Assembly: GCF_022385335.1 (NCBI RefSeq)
Contig: NZ_CP092431.1
Location: 4,340,001 to 4,404,000, forward strand
DNA from: Streptomyces deccanensis
GTDB lineage: Bacteria > Actinomycetota > Actinomycetes > Streptomycetales > Streptomycetaceae
Direction of reading: 5' to 3'
Length of the DNA: 64,000 nt
Part shown: piece after piece, positions 50,909 to 58,729 of the stretch
How positions within the stretch are numbered: the stretch's first letter is position 1
How the letters are laid out: every line of letters begins with the position of its first letter
Program-made: the position numbers and the translations under genes
Notes under the pieces: model-generated
The model's input: only the letters and a program-made list of their open reading frames with translations
Told to the model about the DNA's origin: nothing
Databases searched by the model: none

Positions 50909-51030
50909 GTCCCACCGCGAACACCGTACGCTGGCCGCGTCAGCCGTACGCGGACAGCGCACAGCGGTCGGCAGTCGGCGGTCGGTGGTCGGCCGCCGAG
51001 CAGACACAGGAAGCAAGGAGACGCGACCCC

Positions 51031-51771
51031 ATGGCAGCCGAGAAGCCGGTCAGGAAGCAGGAGGGGTTCCAGTCGGTCTGGACCCGGCCCCGGACCGGGC
51101 GGGAGCAGCCCGCGCTGAGCCGGGAGCAGATCGTCGCCGAGGCGCTGCGGCTGCTCGACGAGGAGGGCATCGACGCGCTGAGCATGCGCAAGCTCGGCGC
51201 CCGCCTCGGGGCCGGCGCGACCTCCCTCTACCGCCACGTCGCCAACAAGGACGAGCTGCTGGAGCTGGCCGTCGACGAGATCTACGGCGAGATCGAGGTG
51301 ACCGGCACCCCGGACCCGGCGAACTGGCGTACCGACACGGCGAGTTGCGCCCACAACCTGCGTACCACGATCCTGCGCCACCCGTGGCTCGCCTCGGTGC
51401 TCGGCGAGTTGGGCATGTCCTATCTCGGTCCGAACTGGATGCGGGTCTCCGAGGCCATGCTGAGGCTGCTGACGACCGCCGGGTTCCCGGCCGACGAGGC
51501 CGACCGGGCGCTCACCACGGTCGTCGCGTACGTCACCGGCACGGCCACCACCGAGGCCGCCTGGCTCAACGTCCTGGCCCGCAGCGGCCAGGACGAGCAG
51601 AGCATGGTCGAACAGCTGTGGCCCGCCGCCGAGGAGGCCGCCCAGGACTATCCGCTGCTGCGCGAGGGGTACGCCGAACAGCGCGGCACGGATCCCCGGG
51701 CGGCCCGGGAGGAAGGGTTCCAGTACGGCCTCGACCGGGTGCTGGACGGCCTGGCGACGCGACTGAAGTGA
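51031..51771 (+). CDS. TetR family regulator (TetR_C type)
   Basis: 246 residues from the ATG at 51031 with AAGGAG at 51015. HTH: SREQIVAEALRLLDEEGIDA, LSMRKLGARLGAGATSLYRH. The C-terminal domain (TILRHPWLASVLGELGMSYL ... RALTTVVAYVTGTATTEAAW) is of the classical tetracycline-repressor type. It is convergent with an ABC-2 exporter operon, not divergent, so its target is uncertain. Confidence 0.92.
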   Translation: MAAEKPVRKQEGFQSVWTRPRTGREQPALSREQIVAEALRLLDEEGIDALSMRKLGARLGAGATSLYRHVANKDELLELAVDEIYGEIEVTGTPDPANWRTDTASCAHNLRTTILRHPWLASVLGELGMSYLGPNWMRVSEAMLRLLTTAGFPADEADRALTTVVAYVTGTATTEAAWLNVLARSGQDEQSMVEQLWPAAEEAAQDYPLLREGYAEQRGTDPRAAREEGFQYGLDRVLDGLATRLK

Positions 51772-51835
51772 CACCGGGGACCACCCTCGGCCGGCGCCGC
51801 CCGCCGACACCCCTTCCCCAACTCCCGCCCCCTCC

Positions 51836-52672
51836 CTACCCGTTGACGCCCGTGTACTTGCTGAGACTCCAGTTCCACAGCAGCCGTGACAGGACGAACG
51901 CGGTGAGGCCGATGAAGGGCGAGGCGAACGCGAGCGCCTCCGGTACGCCCATCGCGTCTCCGTGGCCGGTCAGTACGCCGGCCGGGAAGTAGGCGATGAA
52001 CGCGAGCGGTACGACGAAGGTGAACGCGGCGGACGCGGCCTTCGGGAGGATGCTCAGCGGGTAGCTGCCGAAGGTGCCCATCAGCTCCTCCAGCCACTGG
52101 CTCCAGTACGACGTGGCCGGGAAGTGGAACGCGGCGGCGGCCAGGGCCGTGAAGAGCGCGGCCTCCACCAGCATGCCGCCGAGGACCCCGGCCACCACGT
52201 AGGCGATCCGGCCCGCCGTCCAGTCGAGCGAACTGCGTTGCAGGGCGGCGACGAACAGACCGGCCGCGACGACCAGGTCACCGAGGGCGTTGACCGGGAA
52301 GAACGCCAGCTGGACCTGGCGGTAGACCGGCATCGGGCGGATCAGGCAGGGGTCGACGATTCCTTCCTGGACCAGGACGTTCATGTACTGGACCCGGCCG
52401 AGGAACAGCACGTACAACCCGTGGGCGAGCATGCGCATGCTGGCGATGAGCAGCACGTCGGAGCTGGACCAGCCGCCGAGTCCTGGGAACCGGGTGAGCA
52501 GGACGGAGGCGAAGACGACGATCGAGACCTGCCAGATCGCGCCGACGGAGACGTTCATCAGGAACTCGCCCCGAAATTCGAGACGAGCCTTGAAGTTGAG
52601 CTTGGTGATCCGCCAGACGACGCGCCAGGCGTGGGCCGGCCCATGGGGGACGGTGTGGTGCGGAGTCGTCAT
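51836..52672 (-). CDS. ABC-2 family transporter permease
   Basis: 278 residues with about six transmembrane helices, of the DUF990/ABC-2 type (FKARLEFRGEFLMNVSVGAI, LFLGRVQYMNVLVQEGIVDP, FVVPLAFIAYFPAGVLTG). ATG at 52672, two bases after the stop of the other permease. It is third in the operon ATPase-permease-permease and forms the second half of a heterodimeric exporter channel. Confidence 0.88.
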   Translation of the reverse strand: MTTPHHTVPHGPAHAWRVVWRITKLNFKARLEFRGEFLMNVSVGAIWQVSIVVFASVLLTRFPGLGGWSSSDVLLIASMRMLAHGLYVLFLGRVQYMNVLVQEGIVDPCLIRPMPVYRQVQLAFFPVNALGDLVVAAGLFVAALQRSSLDWTAGRIAYVVAGVLGGMLVEAALFTALAAAAFHFPATSYWSQWLEELMGTFGSYPLSILPKAASAAFTFVVPLAFIAYFPAGVLTGHGDAMGVPEALAFASPFIGLTAFVLSRLLWNWSLSKYTGVNG

Positions 52673-52674
52673 GG

Positions 52675-53541
52675 TCAGCCTCCCTGGGACACGACGCGTC
52701 GGCCGGCCAGGTCCCAGAGCCGGCGGGTGAGCAGCGCGAGCAGCACGATCCAGACGGCCTGGATCACCATCTGCCCGAAAGCGTCGCCGAGGCCGATGCG
52801 GCCGACGTAGATGGAGAGCGGTACGCCGAGCGTCGCCTGGAACGGCAGGAACGCGCTGAGCGTGATGAACCAGTCCGGGAAGTACCAGAGCGGGGCGTAC
52901 ACACCGGAGAGCAGGTTCTGCGCGAAGACGAGGATCAGCAGGGCCGCCTCGTTGCGCAGGGTCCAGAAGCACATCAGGTCGACCAGCATCATCACGTAGT
53001 AGAGGACGAGTTGTCCGAGCAGCATGCTGACGGCGAACACCCCGGCCACCGAGGGGGAGGCGGGCGGGGGGACGACTCCGACGGCGAGGCACAGCAGGTA
53101 TCCGGTGAACACCCAGCCGAAGCCGTAGAGCTGGTCGCCGAGGGCGCGCAGCGCGTAGTAGCGCCGGGGTCTCATCGGCCGCAGGTACCAGTAGACGATC
53201 GTGCCGAAGCGCAGATGCTGGATCACCATGTCGCGGCCCGCGCTGCGGTCGAGGCCGCGGATGCGGTTGGCGAGCACGGCGAGTACGGCGTAGCCGACGG
53301 CCTGCGTCTCGTCCAGCCCGGCGCTGGACTCGGTGTTCGCGTACAGCCCGCGCCAGAGGTAGACGACCAGGCAGACCTGGACGAACAGCCGTACGGCGGT
53401 GGCGGTCATCCGGGGCGGGGCGAGCAGTTCACCGCGCGGGGTGATCCAGGAGACGCGACGGGCGCGGGAGAGGGCGGCGGTGAACGTGCCGGGTGTGGTG
53501 GAGGAGGTGGGGGTGGGAGCGGAAGGGGAGGTGGCGGCCAT
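52675..53541 (-). CDS. ABC-2 family transporter permease
   Basis: 288 residues. A Ser/Thr/Pro-rich N-terminus (about 35 residues) is followed by about six helices: VRLFVQVCLVVYLWRGLYA, DMVIQHLRFGTIVYWYLRPM, LVLYYVMMLVDLMCFWTLRN. It is related to the permease at 51836 and to YbbM/DUF990 proteins next to daunorubicin-resistance-type ATPases. ATG at 53541, directly after the ATPase gene (3-bp gap). Confidence 0.88.
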   Translation of the reverse strand: MAATSPSAPTPTSSTTPGTFTAALSRARRVSWITPRGELLAPPRMTATAVRLFVQVCLVVYLWRGLYANTESSAGLDETQAVGYAVLAVLANRIRGLDRSAGRDMVIQHLRFGTIVYWYLRPMRPRRYYALRALGDQLYGFGWVFTGYLLCLAVGVVPPPASPSVAGVFAVSMLLGQLVLYYVMMLVDLMCFWTLRNEAALLILVFAQNLLSGVYAPLWYFPDWFITLSAFLPFQATLGVPLSIYVGRIGLGDAFGQMVIQAVWIVLLALLTRRLWDLAGRRVVSQGG

Positions 53542-53544
53542 GGT

Positions 53545-54663
53545 TCAGCCGCCCTGGGGGGTGGAGGTGGAGTCGGAGTTGGTGGAGGGGACGGTGGTGG
53601 CCAGGTGCTGGGCCTCCTGAGGCGGTACGTCGCTGAGATAGGCGGCGCGCATGACGTCCTCCAGGTCGTTCTCCTCCAGTGAGAGGTCCGCGACCCTGAA
53701 CCGCCCGATGATCACCTTGAGGGCGTCGTGGACGGTGGGCGCGTCCTCCCCGACCGGTCCGAAGACGACCCGCGGCCCTTCCCGCCGCAGCACACCGATA
53801 CCGGCGAACCCGGGCAACGGAACGGGGCCGCCGCCCCCTTCCCCCTGCTCGACGGCCTCGACGTCGGCGGGATCGGCGAGTGTGGCCCGGACCTGCCAGG
53901 TGCCGCCGAAGCGCCGCCGGATCTCCTGGAGGGAGCCGTCGAGGACGATCCGGCCGTGGTTGATGAGCACGACGCGCTCGGCGAGGCGTTCCACCTCGGT
54001 CATGTCGTGCGTGGTGAGCAGGACGGTACGGTCGCGCTCCTCGACCTGGTGCCGCAGGAACCGCCGTACCTGCTCCTTCACCACCACGTCCATGCCGATG
54101 GTGGGTTCGTCGAGGAAGACGACGGGTGGATCGTGCAGCAGCGAGGCGGCGAGGTCGCAGCGCACTCGCTGCCCGAGGGACAGATGCCGGACGCGGGTGT
54201 CCCAGAACTCGGAGAGTTCGAGCAGCCCGTCGAACTCCTCCATCCGCTCCCGGAACTGCCCTTCGGGCACCCCGTAGATGTCGCGCAGGATCTCGAACGA
54301 CTCCCGGGCGGGCAGGTCCCACCACAACTGCGTCCGCTGCCCGAACACGGCCCCGATGTTGTGGGCGTTGCGCTCCCGGTCCTGGTGCGGGACGACCCCG
54401 GCGACGAGGGCCTCGCCCGAGGTGGGCGTGAGGATGCCGGTGAGCATCTTGATGGTGGTGGACTTGCCGGCGCCGTTGGGGCCGAGCAGTGCGAGCAACT
54501 CCCCTCTGCCGACGCTGAAGTCGACGTCCCGGACCGCGACCTTGTCCACGCGCCGCGGACTGACGAGCGACCTGAGCGCCCCCGCGAAACCGGGTTGCCG
54601 CACGGTCGTCCGGAACACCTTGGACAGCCCACGCGCCTCGATCACCGCAGACAACGGCACCAC
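53545..54663 (-). CDS. ABC transporter ATP-binding protein (drug-exporter type)
   Basis: 372 residues. Walker A is GPNGAGKST (61-69), signature LSLGQRVRCDLA, Walker B VVFLDEPT, H-loop TTHDMTEVE. The C-terminal 100 residues (GTWQVRATLADPADVEAVEQ onward) form the extra domain seen in DrrA/NatA-like ATPases. It energises the two permeases downstream. The start is ambiguous. GTG at 54663 is the longest, but GGGGAG lies almost against it and is better placed for the TTG at 54654. Confidence 0.92.
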   Translation of the reverse strand: MVPLSAVIEARGLSKVFRTTVRQPGFAGALRSLVSPRRVDKVAVRDVDFSVGRGELLALLGPNGAGKSTTIKMLTGILTPTSGEALVAGVVPHQDRERNAHNIGAVFGQRTQLWWDLPARESFEILRDIYGVPEGQFRERMEEFDGLLELSEFWDTRVRHLSLGQRVRCDLAASLLHDPPVVFLDEPTIGMDVVVKEQVRRFLRHQVEERDRTVLLTTHDMTEVERLAERVVLINHGRIVLDGSLQEIRRRFGGTWQVRATLADPADVEAVEQGEGGGGPVPLPGFAGIGVLRREGPRVVFGPVGEDAPTVHDALKVIIGRFRVADLSLEENDLEDVMRAAYLSDVPPQEAQHLATTVPSTNSDSTSTPQGG

Positions 54664-54863
54664 TCCCCTTCACACACCCGCTCGACGTGTCGCCCGACCC
54701 TCGCGTCCGGCATCCCGAACACCATTCGGAACGACTGCGGCATGCTAGGCCCCCACCCAGCCTCGGGAAACCGATTTCCCCCCGGCCCCGACCTACCCAC
54801 CCCACCCACCCCGAACGCCCACACCCCACCCGCCCACCACCCGCTACACTGACCGGGCACCTA

Positions 54864-54936
54864 GCCTTCGTAGCTCAGGGGATAGAGCACGGCTCTCCTA
54901 AAGCCGGTGTCGCAGGTTCGAATCCTGCCGGGGGCA
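54864..54936 (+). tRNA. tRNA-Arg (anticodon CCT)
   Basis: 73-nt cloverleaf. Acceptor GCCTTCG/CGGGGGC, D-arm GCTC/GAGC, anticodon stem CGGCT/AGCCG with loop CTCCTAA, T-arm with GGTTCGAATCC. Discriminator A at 54936. A promoter -10 TACACT is at 54844. tRNA 3' ends are common integration sites, and this one is partly duplicated at 56520-56562. Confidence 0.96.
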
Positions 54937-55101
54937 CAGCGCATGACGCCGCTCTCCTGGGGTTTCTTCCCAGGGAGCGTTCTGTTCGGCCTCGGACTCG
55001 TTGTCCGGGGCCGTTTGCGTGAGTGGAAGGACATCCCCGAGAGCGACCCTGGTTCGGCCGGCAGGCCGTACGCTCCCGGCCTGACAGGTCTCCCGGCGTG
55101 C

Positions 55102-55365
55102 TCAGGAGGACCACGCTGCGAGGAGTTCCGCCGGGCCGAGCCACTTCACCGAGCCGACGAACAACAGCTCCTTGGCGATCGGTGCGCGGTCCGCTCCCAC
55201 GACGTCGATCTCCACATCGTTGGTACGGGTCCAGTAACCACCGATGGCGGGAGCGGCGGGTAGGTTCGCGTCGGGCAGCAGTCGTGTCAGCGCCTCGCGC
55301 ACCAGAGGTTCAACGGCCCTGCCACGCCAGCCGGTCCAGTTCTCGCGGATGCGCCGCAGCGTCAA
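55102..55365 (-). pseudogene. Truncated DUF234-domain ATPase fragment
   Basis: 87 residues whose core GGYWTRTNDVEIDVVGADRA followed by KELLFVGSVKW matches the PD-(D/E)xK-like C-terminal DUF234 domain of a STAND-type ATPase family of about 450 residues. The N-terminal ATPase and winged-helix parts are absent. The C-terminus is cut soon after SVKW. The putative nuclease residues E(I)D and K remain. Likely a decayed gene within the tRNA-Arg island. Confidence 0.7.
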
Positions 55366-55405
55366 TCAGCCCTCCATTCCGTGGCCCAGCACGGTCCGCC
55401 ATTCT

Positions 55406-56161
55406 CTACCTGGTTGGCATGGGCGCGGCCGGGCGGACCGCGGTGAAGTCCTGGGTCTCGTCGCGGGTGGCGGAGAGCAACAGGAGCCACTCGTCGCAGC
55501 CCTGCCATGGAGAGAGGTCGCCGCCGCCTCCGCGCACCACCCGCGGTCCGTCGCCGGTGCGGGGGCGGGCGTCGGCCGGCGCGTCCTTGTAGTGCGGGAT
55601 CCACACGTCCGCGCAGATCTCGTTCGCCGATCCCATCGCCGCCAGCCCGAAGGCGTTCTCAGCCGCCGCGGTGCGCTCGTCGTCGGCGAAGTCGTCGAGT
55701 ATGTCGTTCTCGTCCGGCTTCCCGTCCCCGCGGAAGGTCAGAGTGGTCGTCCCTGCCCGGGCCGCGTACTCCCACTCCGCCTCGCTGGGCAGCCGGAAGG
55801 GCAACACCCCGAGCAGGTCGTCCAGGTCGTCCTCGAAGCGGGCCGTGTTCGAGTCCGCTTCGGCGAAGCTGTCCTCGTACTCGGGCAGCCAGTGCCGTGC
55901 TTGCGCCACCGTGAGCGGATGTCGGGCGATCAAGAACGGCTCGACCCGCACTTCTCGTACCGGCCGGGCCTGGACGGCACCGGCGAAGAACGCTTCGAGG
56001 TCGTCATCGGCCTCGTCGGACTGCTCAATGGCACGCACCGCGTCCAGTTCCGCGTCCGACAGGCCCATCAGGAACGTCCCACCGGGGACAGCCCGGAAGA
56101 CCACTCCGGACGGGGTGTGCCGCCACGCCGGTCGACCGGCCACGATCTCTTGAGCCCACAT
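55406..56161 (-). CDS. FGE/SUMF1-domain protein (formylglycine-generating-like)
   Basis: 251 residues with the SUMF1 fold motifs: VFRAVPGGTFLMGLSDAE, PFLIARHPLTVAQARHWL, RLPSEAEWEYAARAGTTTLT and FGLAAMGSANEICADVWIPH. The C-terminus is RVVRGGGGDLSPWQGCDEWL. True sulfatase-activating enzymes need two copper-binding cysteines near the end; here only C in EICAD and WQGCDEW are candidates, with spacing unlike the classical one. It may have another role (EgtB/PvdO-like folds are diverse). ATG at 56161; lies inside the island. Confidence 0.8.
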   Translation of the reverse strand: MWAQEIVAGRPAWRHTPSGVVFRAVPGGTFLMGLSDAELDAVRAIEQSDEADDDLEAFFAGAVQARPVREVRVEPFLIARHPLTVAQARHWLPEYEDSFAEADSNTARFEDDLDDLLGVLPFRLPSEAEWEYAARAGTTTLTFRGDGKPDENDILDDFADDERTAAAENAFGLAAMGSANEICADVWIPHYKDAPADARPRTGDGPRVVRGGGGDLSPWQGCDEWLLLLSATRDETQDFTAVRPAAPMPTR

Positions 56162-56224
56162 GCTGCCGGACGCTAGCAGCCGGGCATCGGGGACGAGGGA
56201 GGAGGACCGGGAAGGCAGCCCAGC

Positions 56225-56506
56225 TCAGTACGGCCGCGGAATCCCGTGGTCGCTCAACGCTGCCTCGTACCGCGCGAGCAGAGCGTCCAGGTTCGCCAGA
56301 AGGAGGCCGGCGACGTCCCGGGCTTCGTCCACGTCGCCTCGCTCGCATGCCTCCGCCACCTCGGCCACGTCGCTGCGGAGGATGCGAAGAGAGTCGCCCT
56401 GCACCAGGACCCCGGGGAACCGTCTGCCGGGCAGGCGCACCACGGCGTCGTTGCCACCATCTGTGAACAGCTCGGCCTCAATACGCTCCGCCTCAATGCG
56501 CTCCAT
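56225..56506 (-). CDS. Small conserved hypothetical protein (DUF6959-like)
   Basis: 93 residues from the ATG at 56506, starting MERIEAERIEAELFTDGGND with a repeated RIEAE. The rest reads VVRLPGRRFPGVLVQGDSLR and then a helical acidic tail (DVAEVAEACERGDVDEARDV). I recall similar Streptomyces proteins as DUF6959; weak identification. Its start codon is only 25 bp from the second tRNA 3'-end copy. No catalytic motif visible. Confidence 0.7.
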   Translation of the reverse strand: MERIEAERIEAELFTDGGNDAVVRLPGRRFPGVLVQGDSLRILRSDVAEVAEACERGDVDEARDVAGLLLANLDALLARYEAALSDHGIPRPY

Positions 56507-56678
56507 CGGGCCATTCAACCCCCTGAGGCAGGTGGCGCGGGTTCGCATCCTGCCGGGGGCACGGTTGGCATGGTGGGTCAGCGGGGTGGCGGCCCCGGGC
56601 AATGCGCACGGGGCCGCTGCCCTGATCGGCTGAGTCAGGTGCCGGGAGTACGGGCGACACGTCGAACCGGTGTGCGGT

Positions 56679-57701
56679 TCAGTAGCGCTCGGTCTCCATG
56701 AAGCCCGCGTCCCCGTTGTCGTCCGCGCCGAACGCGTCCGCCGCGGTGGTCGGGTCGAACCCGGGCGGGCTGTCCTTGAGGGCCAGGCCCATGCCGGCCA
56801 GCTTCGCCTTGACCTCGTCGATCGACTTCGCACCGAAGTTGCGGATGTCGAGCAGGTCCGCCTCGGAACGCGCCAGAAGCTCACCCACGAAGTGGACGCC
56901 CTCACGCTTGAGGCAGTTGTAGGAGCGGACCGTGAGCTCCAGCTCCTCGATCGGCAGCGCCAGGTCGGCGGCGAGGGCGGCGTCCGTGGGGGACGGGCCC
57001 ATGTCGATGCCCTCGGCGTCGACGTTCAGCTCGCGGGCGAGACCGAACAGCTCGACCAGCGTCTTACCGGCCGACGCCATGGCGTCACGCGGACGCATCG
57101 CCTGCTTGGTCTCGACGTCGACGATCAGCTTGTCGAAGTCGGTGCGCTGCTCGACACGCGTGGCCTCGACCTTGTACGTGACCTTCAGCACCGGCGAGTA
57201 GATCGAGTCGACCGGGATACGCCCGATCTCCTGACCGACCTGCTTGTTCTGCACGGCGGAGACATAACCGCGGCCACGCTCGACCGTCAGCTCCATCTCC
57301 AGCTTGCCCTTGCCGTTGAGCGTGGCCAGGACCAGGTCGGGGTTGTGCACCTCGACACCGGCCGGCGGCGCGATGTCGGCGGCGGTGACCAGACCCGGAC
57401 CCTGCTTGCGCAGGTACATCACGACCGGCTCGTCGTGCTCCGAGGAGACGACCAGCTGCTTGATGTTGAGGATCAGGTCGGTGACGTCCTCCTTGACACC
57501 CGGCACGGTGGTGAACTCGTGCAGGACACCGTCGACGCGGATGCTGGTGACAGCCGCACCGGGGATCGACGACAGGAGCGTACGACGCAGGGAGTTGCCG
57601 AGGGTGTAGCCGAAGCCCGGCTCCAGCGGCTCGATCACGAACCGGGAGCGGAACTCGTCGACGACCTCTTCGGTCAACGAGGGACGCTGAGCGATCAGCA
57701 C
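56679..57701 (-). CDS. rpoA: DNA-directed RNA polymerase alpha subunit, stand-alone copy
   Basis: Full-length 340-residue alpha subunit. The N-terminal assembly domain ([38 protein letters not shown]) and C-terminal domain ([40 protein letters not shown]) are intact, including the Arg/Asn/Cys/Gly/Lys/Ser set that contacts UP-element DNA. GTG at 57701 with GGAGG upstream. Actinobacterial rpoA normally sits between rpsD and rplQ; here neither is present. Upstream is a 760-bp spacer, downstream the tRNA-Arg island. Compared with the Streptomyces RpoA I remember, residues 271 (Phe, usually Ser) and 276 (Leu, usually Val) and a few in the tail differ. It is probably a second alpha gene, possibly altering promoter or activator response. 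Confidence 0.95.
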   Translation of the reverse strand: MLIAQRPSLTEEVVDEFRSRFVIEPLEPGFGYTLGNSLRRTLLSSIPGAAVTSIRVDGVLHEFTTVPGVKEDVTDLILNIKQLVVSSEHDEPVVMYLRKQGPGLVTAADIAPPAGVEVHNPDLVLATLNGKGKLEMELTVERGRGYVSAVQNKQVGQEIGRIPVDSIYSPVLKVTYKVEATRVEQRTDFDKLIVDVETKQAMRPRDAMASAGKTLVELFGLARELNVDAEGIDMGPSPTDAALAADLALPIEELELTVRSYNCLKREGVHFVGELLARSEADLLDIRNFGAKSIDEVKAKLAGMGLALKDSPPGFDPTTAADAFGADDNGDAGFMETERY

Positions 57702-57764
57702 GAGGTATTGCCTCCAATGGTTCGGCGCCCGCTATGTGACGCCGTGTACACCAAACGTAAGGGT

Positions 57765-57790
57765 GGTTCGGCCTACCACGAGGCCGAACC
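57765..57790. promoter_or_regulatory. Perfect dyad upstream of stand-alone rpoA
   Basis: 9-bp arms GGTTCGGCC/GGCCGAACC with an 8-bp centre, 64 bp upstream of the rpoA start. It could be an operator or, in RNA, a leader hairpin controlling this copy. Confidence 0.6.
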
Positions 57791-57924
57791 GCCCCTCTGT
57801 ATCGGGGCCGGGCCTCCGAGACCGGGCCGACGCACGCCGCCGGTACTGCCTCGGATGACTCGGATGTGGAAACGGGCGTATGCGAAGCACATAGGCGCCC
57901 GGTGCCGGACGTTCCCGATGCTCC

Positions 57925-57954
57925 GGGTGCTTCAGGGTGCTTCAGGGTGCTTCA
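57925..57954. repeat. 10-bp tandem repeat, three units
   Basis: GGGTGCTTCA three times in a row, followed by a diverged GGGTCTTTCG. Confidence 0.85.
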
Positions 57955-58413
57955 GGGTCTTTCGGATGGTGGGCGCATATGTGCTCAACGCCACCGCTCC
58001 CAGAAGGTACGGCATGGAGGGCAAACCGTCGGTCCGCGCGGGCAACGCCCAGGGCGACCGACGCCCCGTACGGGGCCTCGGCAGGGATGTGACCTTCGTC
58101 GCGAGGGTGGAGTCTCGGCGCGTTCGGCACGGTGCGATCCGGCGGCGACGGTGGCGGTGGCGCGAGTCCCTTCGGCGGAGGTCACGGGGGTCGGGGGGAA
58201 GCGCACGACAGGAAACGACGGTCCCCCGGAGGGCAATATCTGTGTTTGCGACATGAGAAATAGGGTGCGGGGCGCGGTGAGTATTCCTCGAATTTCAAGC
58301 GGGGTGAAATCATTGATCGCGCACGGTCGGTCGCACCGTGCTACTGTCGATCTCAGTTGCAGGTGTGGTTGCCAGAAGGTTCATTTCCGACGGGGTAATC
58401 ATCACGGCGACAC

Positions 58414-58436
58414 GGAATTCGCACAGGGCGAATTCC
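58414..58436 (+). promoter_or_regulatory. Leader hairpin of the cold-shock gene
   Basis: GGAATTCGC-ACAGG-GCGAATTCC, a perfect 9-bp stem ending 13 bp before the GAAGGAG ribosome site. A second dyad GCACGGT-N7-ACCGTGC is at 58321-58341. Cold-shock mRNAs typically have long, temperature-responsive leaders, so these may be control elements. Confidence 0.6.
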
Positions 58437-58463
58437 TGACACCGTCTCCGAAGGAGAAAAAAC

Positions 58464-58667
58464 ATGGCTACTGGCACCGTGAAGTGGTTCAACGCGGAAA
58501 AGGGCTTCGGCTTCATCGAGCAGGACGGCGGCGGCGCCGACGTCTTCGCCCACTACTCGAACATCGCCACCCAGGGCTTCCGTGAGCTGCTGGAAGGCCA
58601 GAAGGTGTCCTTCGACATCGCGCAGGGCCAGAAGGGCCCGACGGCCGAGAACATCGTTCCCGCCTGA
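58464..58667 (+). CDS. Cold-shock protein (CspA family)
   Basis: 67 residues, one cold-shock domain. RNP1 is GFGFIEQ in [14 protein letters not shown], and RNP2 is DVFAHYS. It binds single-stranded RNA/DNA and melts secondary structure. Start ATG with GAAGGAG at 58449-58455. Followed by a textbook terminator with a T-run. Streptomyces have several such proteins (SC 7.0-type). Confidence 0.97.
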   Translation: MATGTVKWFNAEKGFGFIEQDGGGADVFAHYSNIATQGFRELLEGQKVSFDIAQGQKGPTAENIVPA

Positions 58668-58692
58668 CACCCGCGCAAGACGCGTACTTCCC

Positions 58693-58729
58693 AGCTGGGG
58701 CCCGCACCTTTGAGGTGCGGGCCCCAGCT
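58693..58729 (+). terminator. Intrinsic terminator of the cold-shock gene
   Basis: A 17-bp perfect stem AGCTGGGGCCCGCACCT with a 3-nt loop, followed by CGTTGTTTTTC. Confidence 0.97.

Larger units (their letters stand above)
54937..56562. mobile_element. Remnant of an integrated element at tRNA-Arg(CCT)
   Basis: The tRNA 3' half (54895-54937, from the anticodon loop to past the discriminator) is repeated at 56520-56562. I count 36 of 43 identical bases overall and 29 of 32 over the T-arm/acceptor part (54906-54937 versus 56531-56562). The 1.6 kb between holds a truncated DUF234 gene, an FGE-like gene and a small orphan gene, all leftward. No integrase remains. The layout fits attL/attR around a decayed island; a duplicated tRNA-gene fragment is the alternative. 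Confidence 0.65.
57702..58463. promoter_or_regulatory. Divergent rpoA / cold-shock promoter region
   Basis: 762 bp without a convincing gene. It holds the dyad GGTTCGGCC-TACCACGA-GGCCGAACC (57765-57790) 64 bp upstream of rpoA, a 10-bp triple repeat (57925-57954), and a long, AT-richer leader for the cold-shock gene from about 58260, with hairpins at 58321-58341 and 58414-58436. Open frames across 57800-58250 look non-coding. Confidence 0.6.

Noticed and set aside
57800..58256. Coding frame in the spacer between rpoA and the cold-shock gene
   Set aside because: Open frames change composition abruptly across the triple repeat and have no ribosome site or domain.
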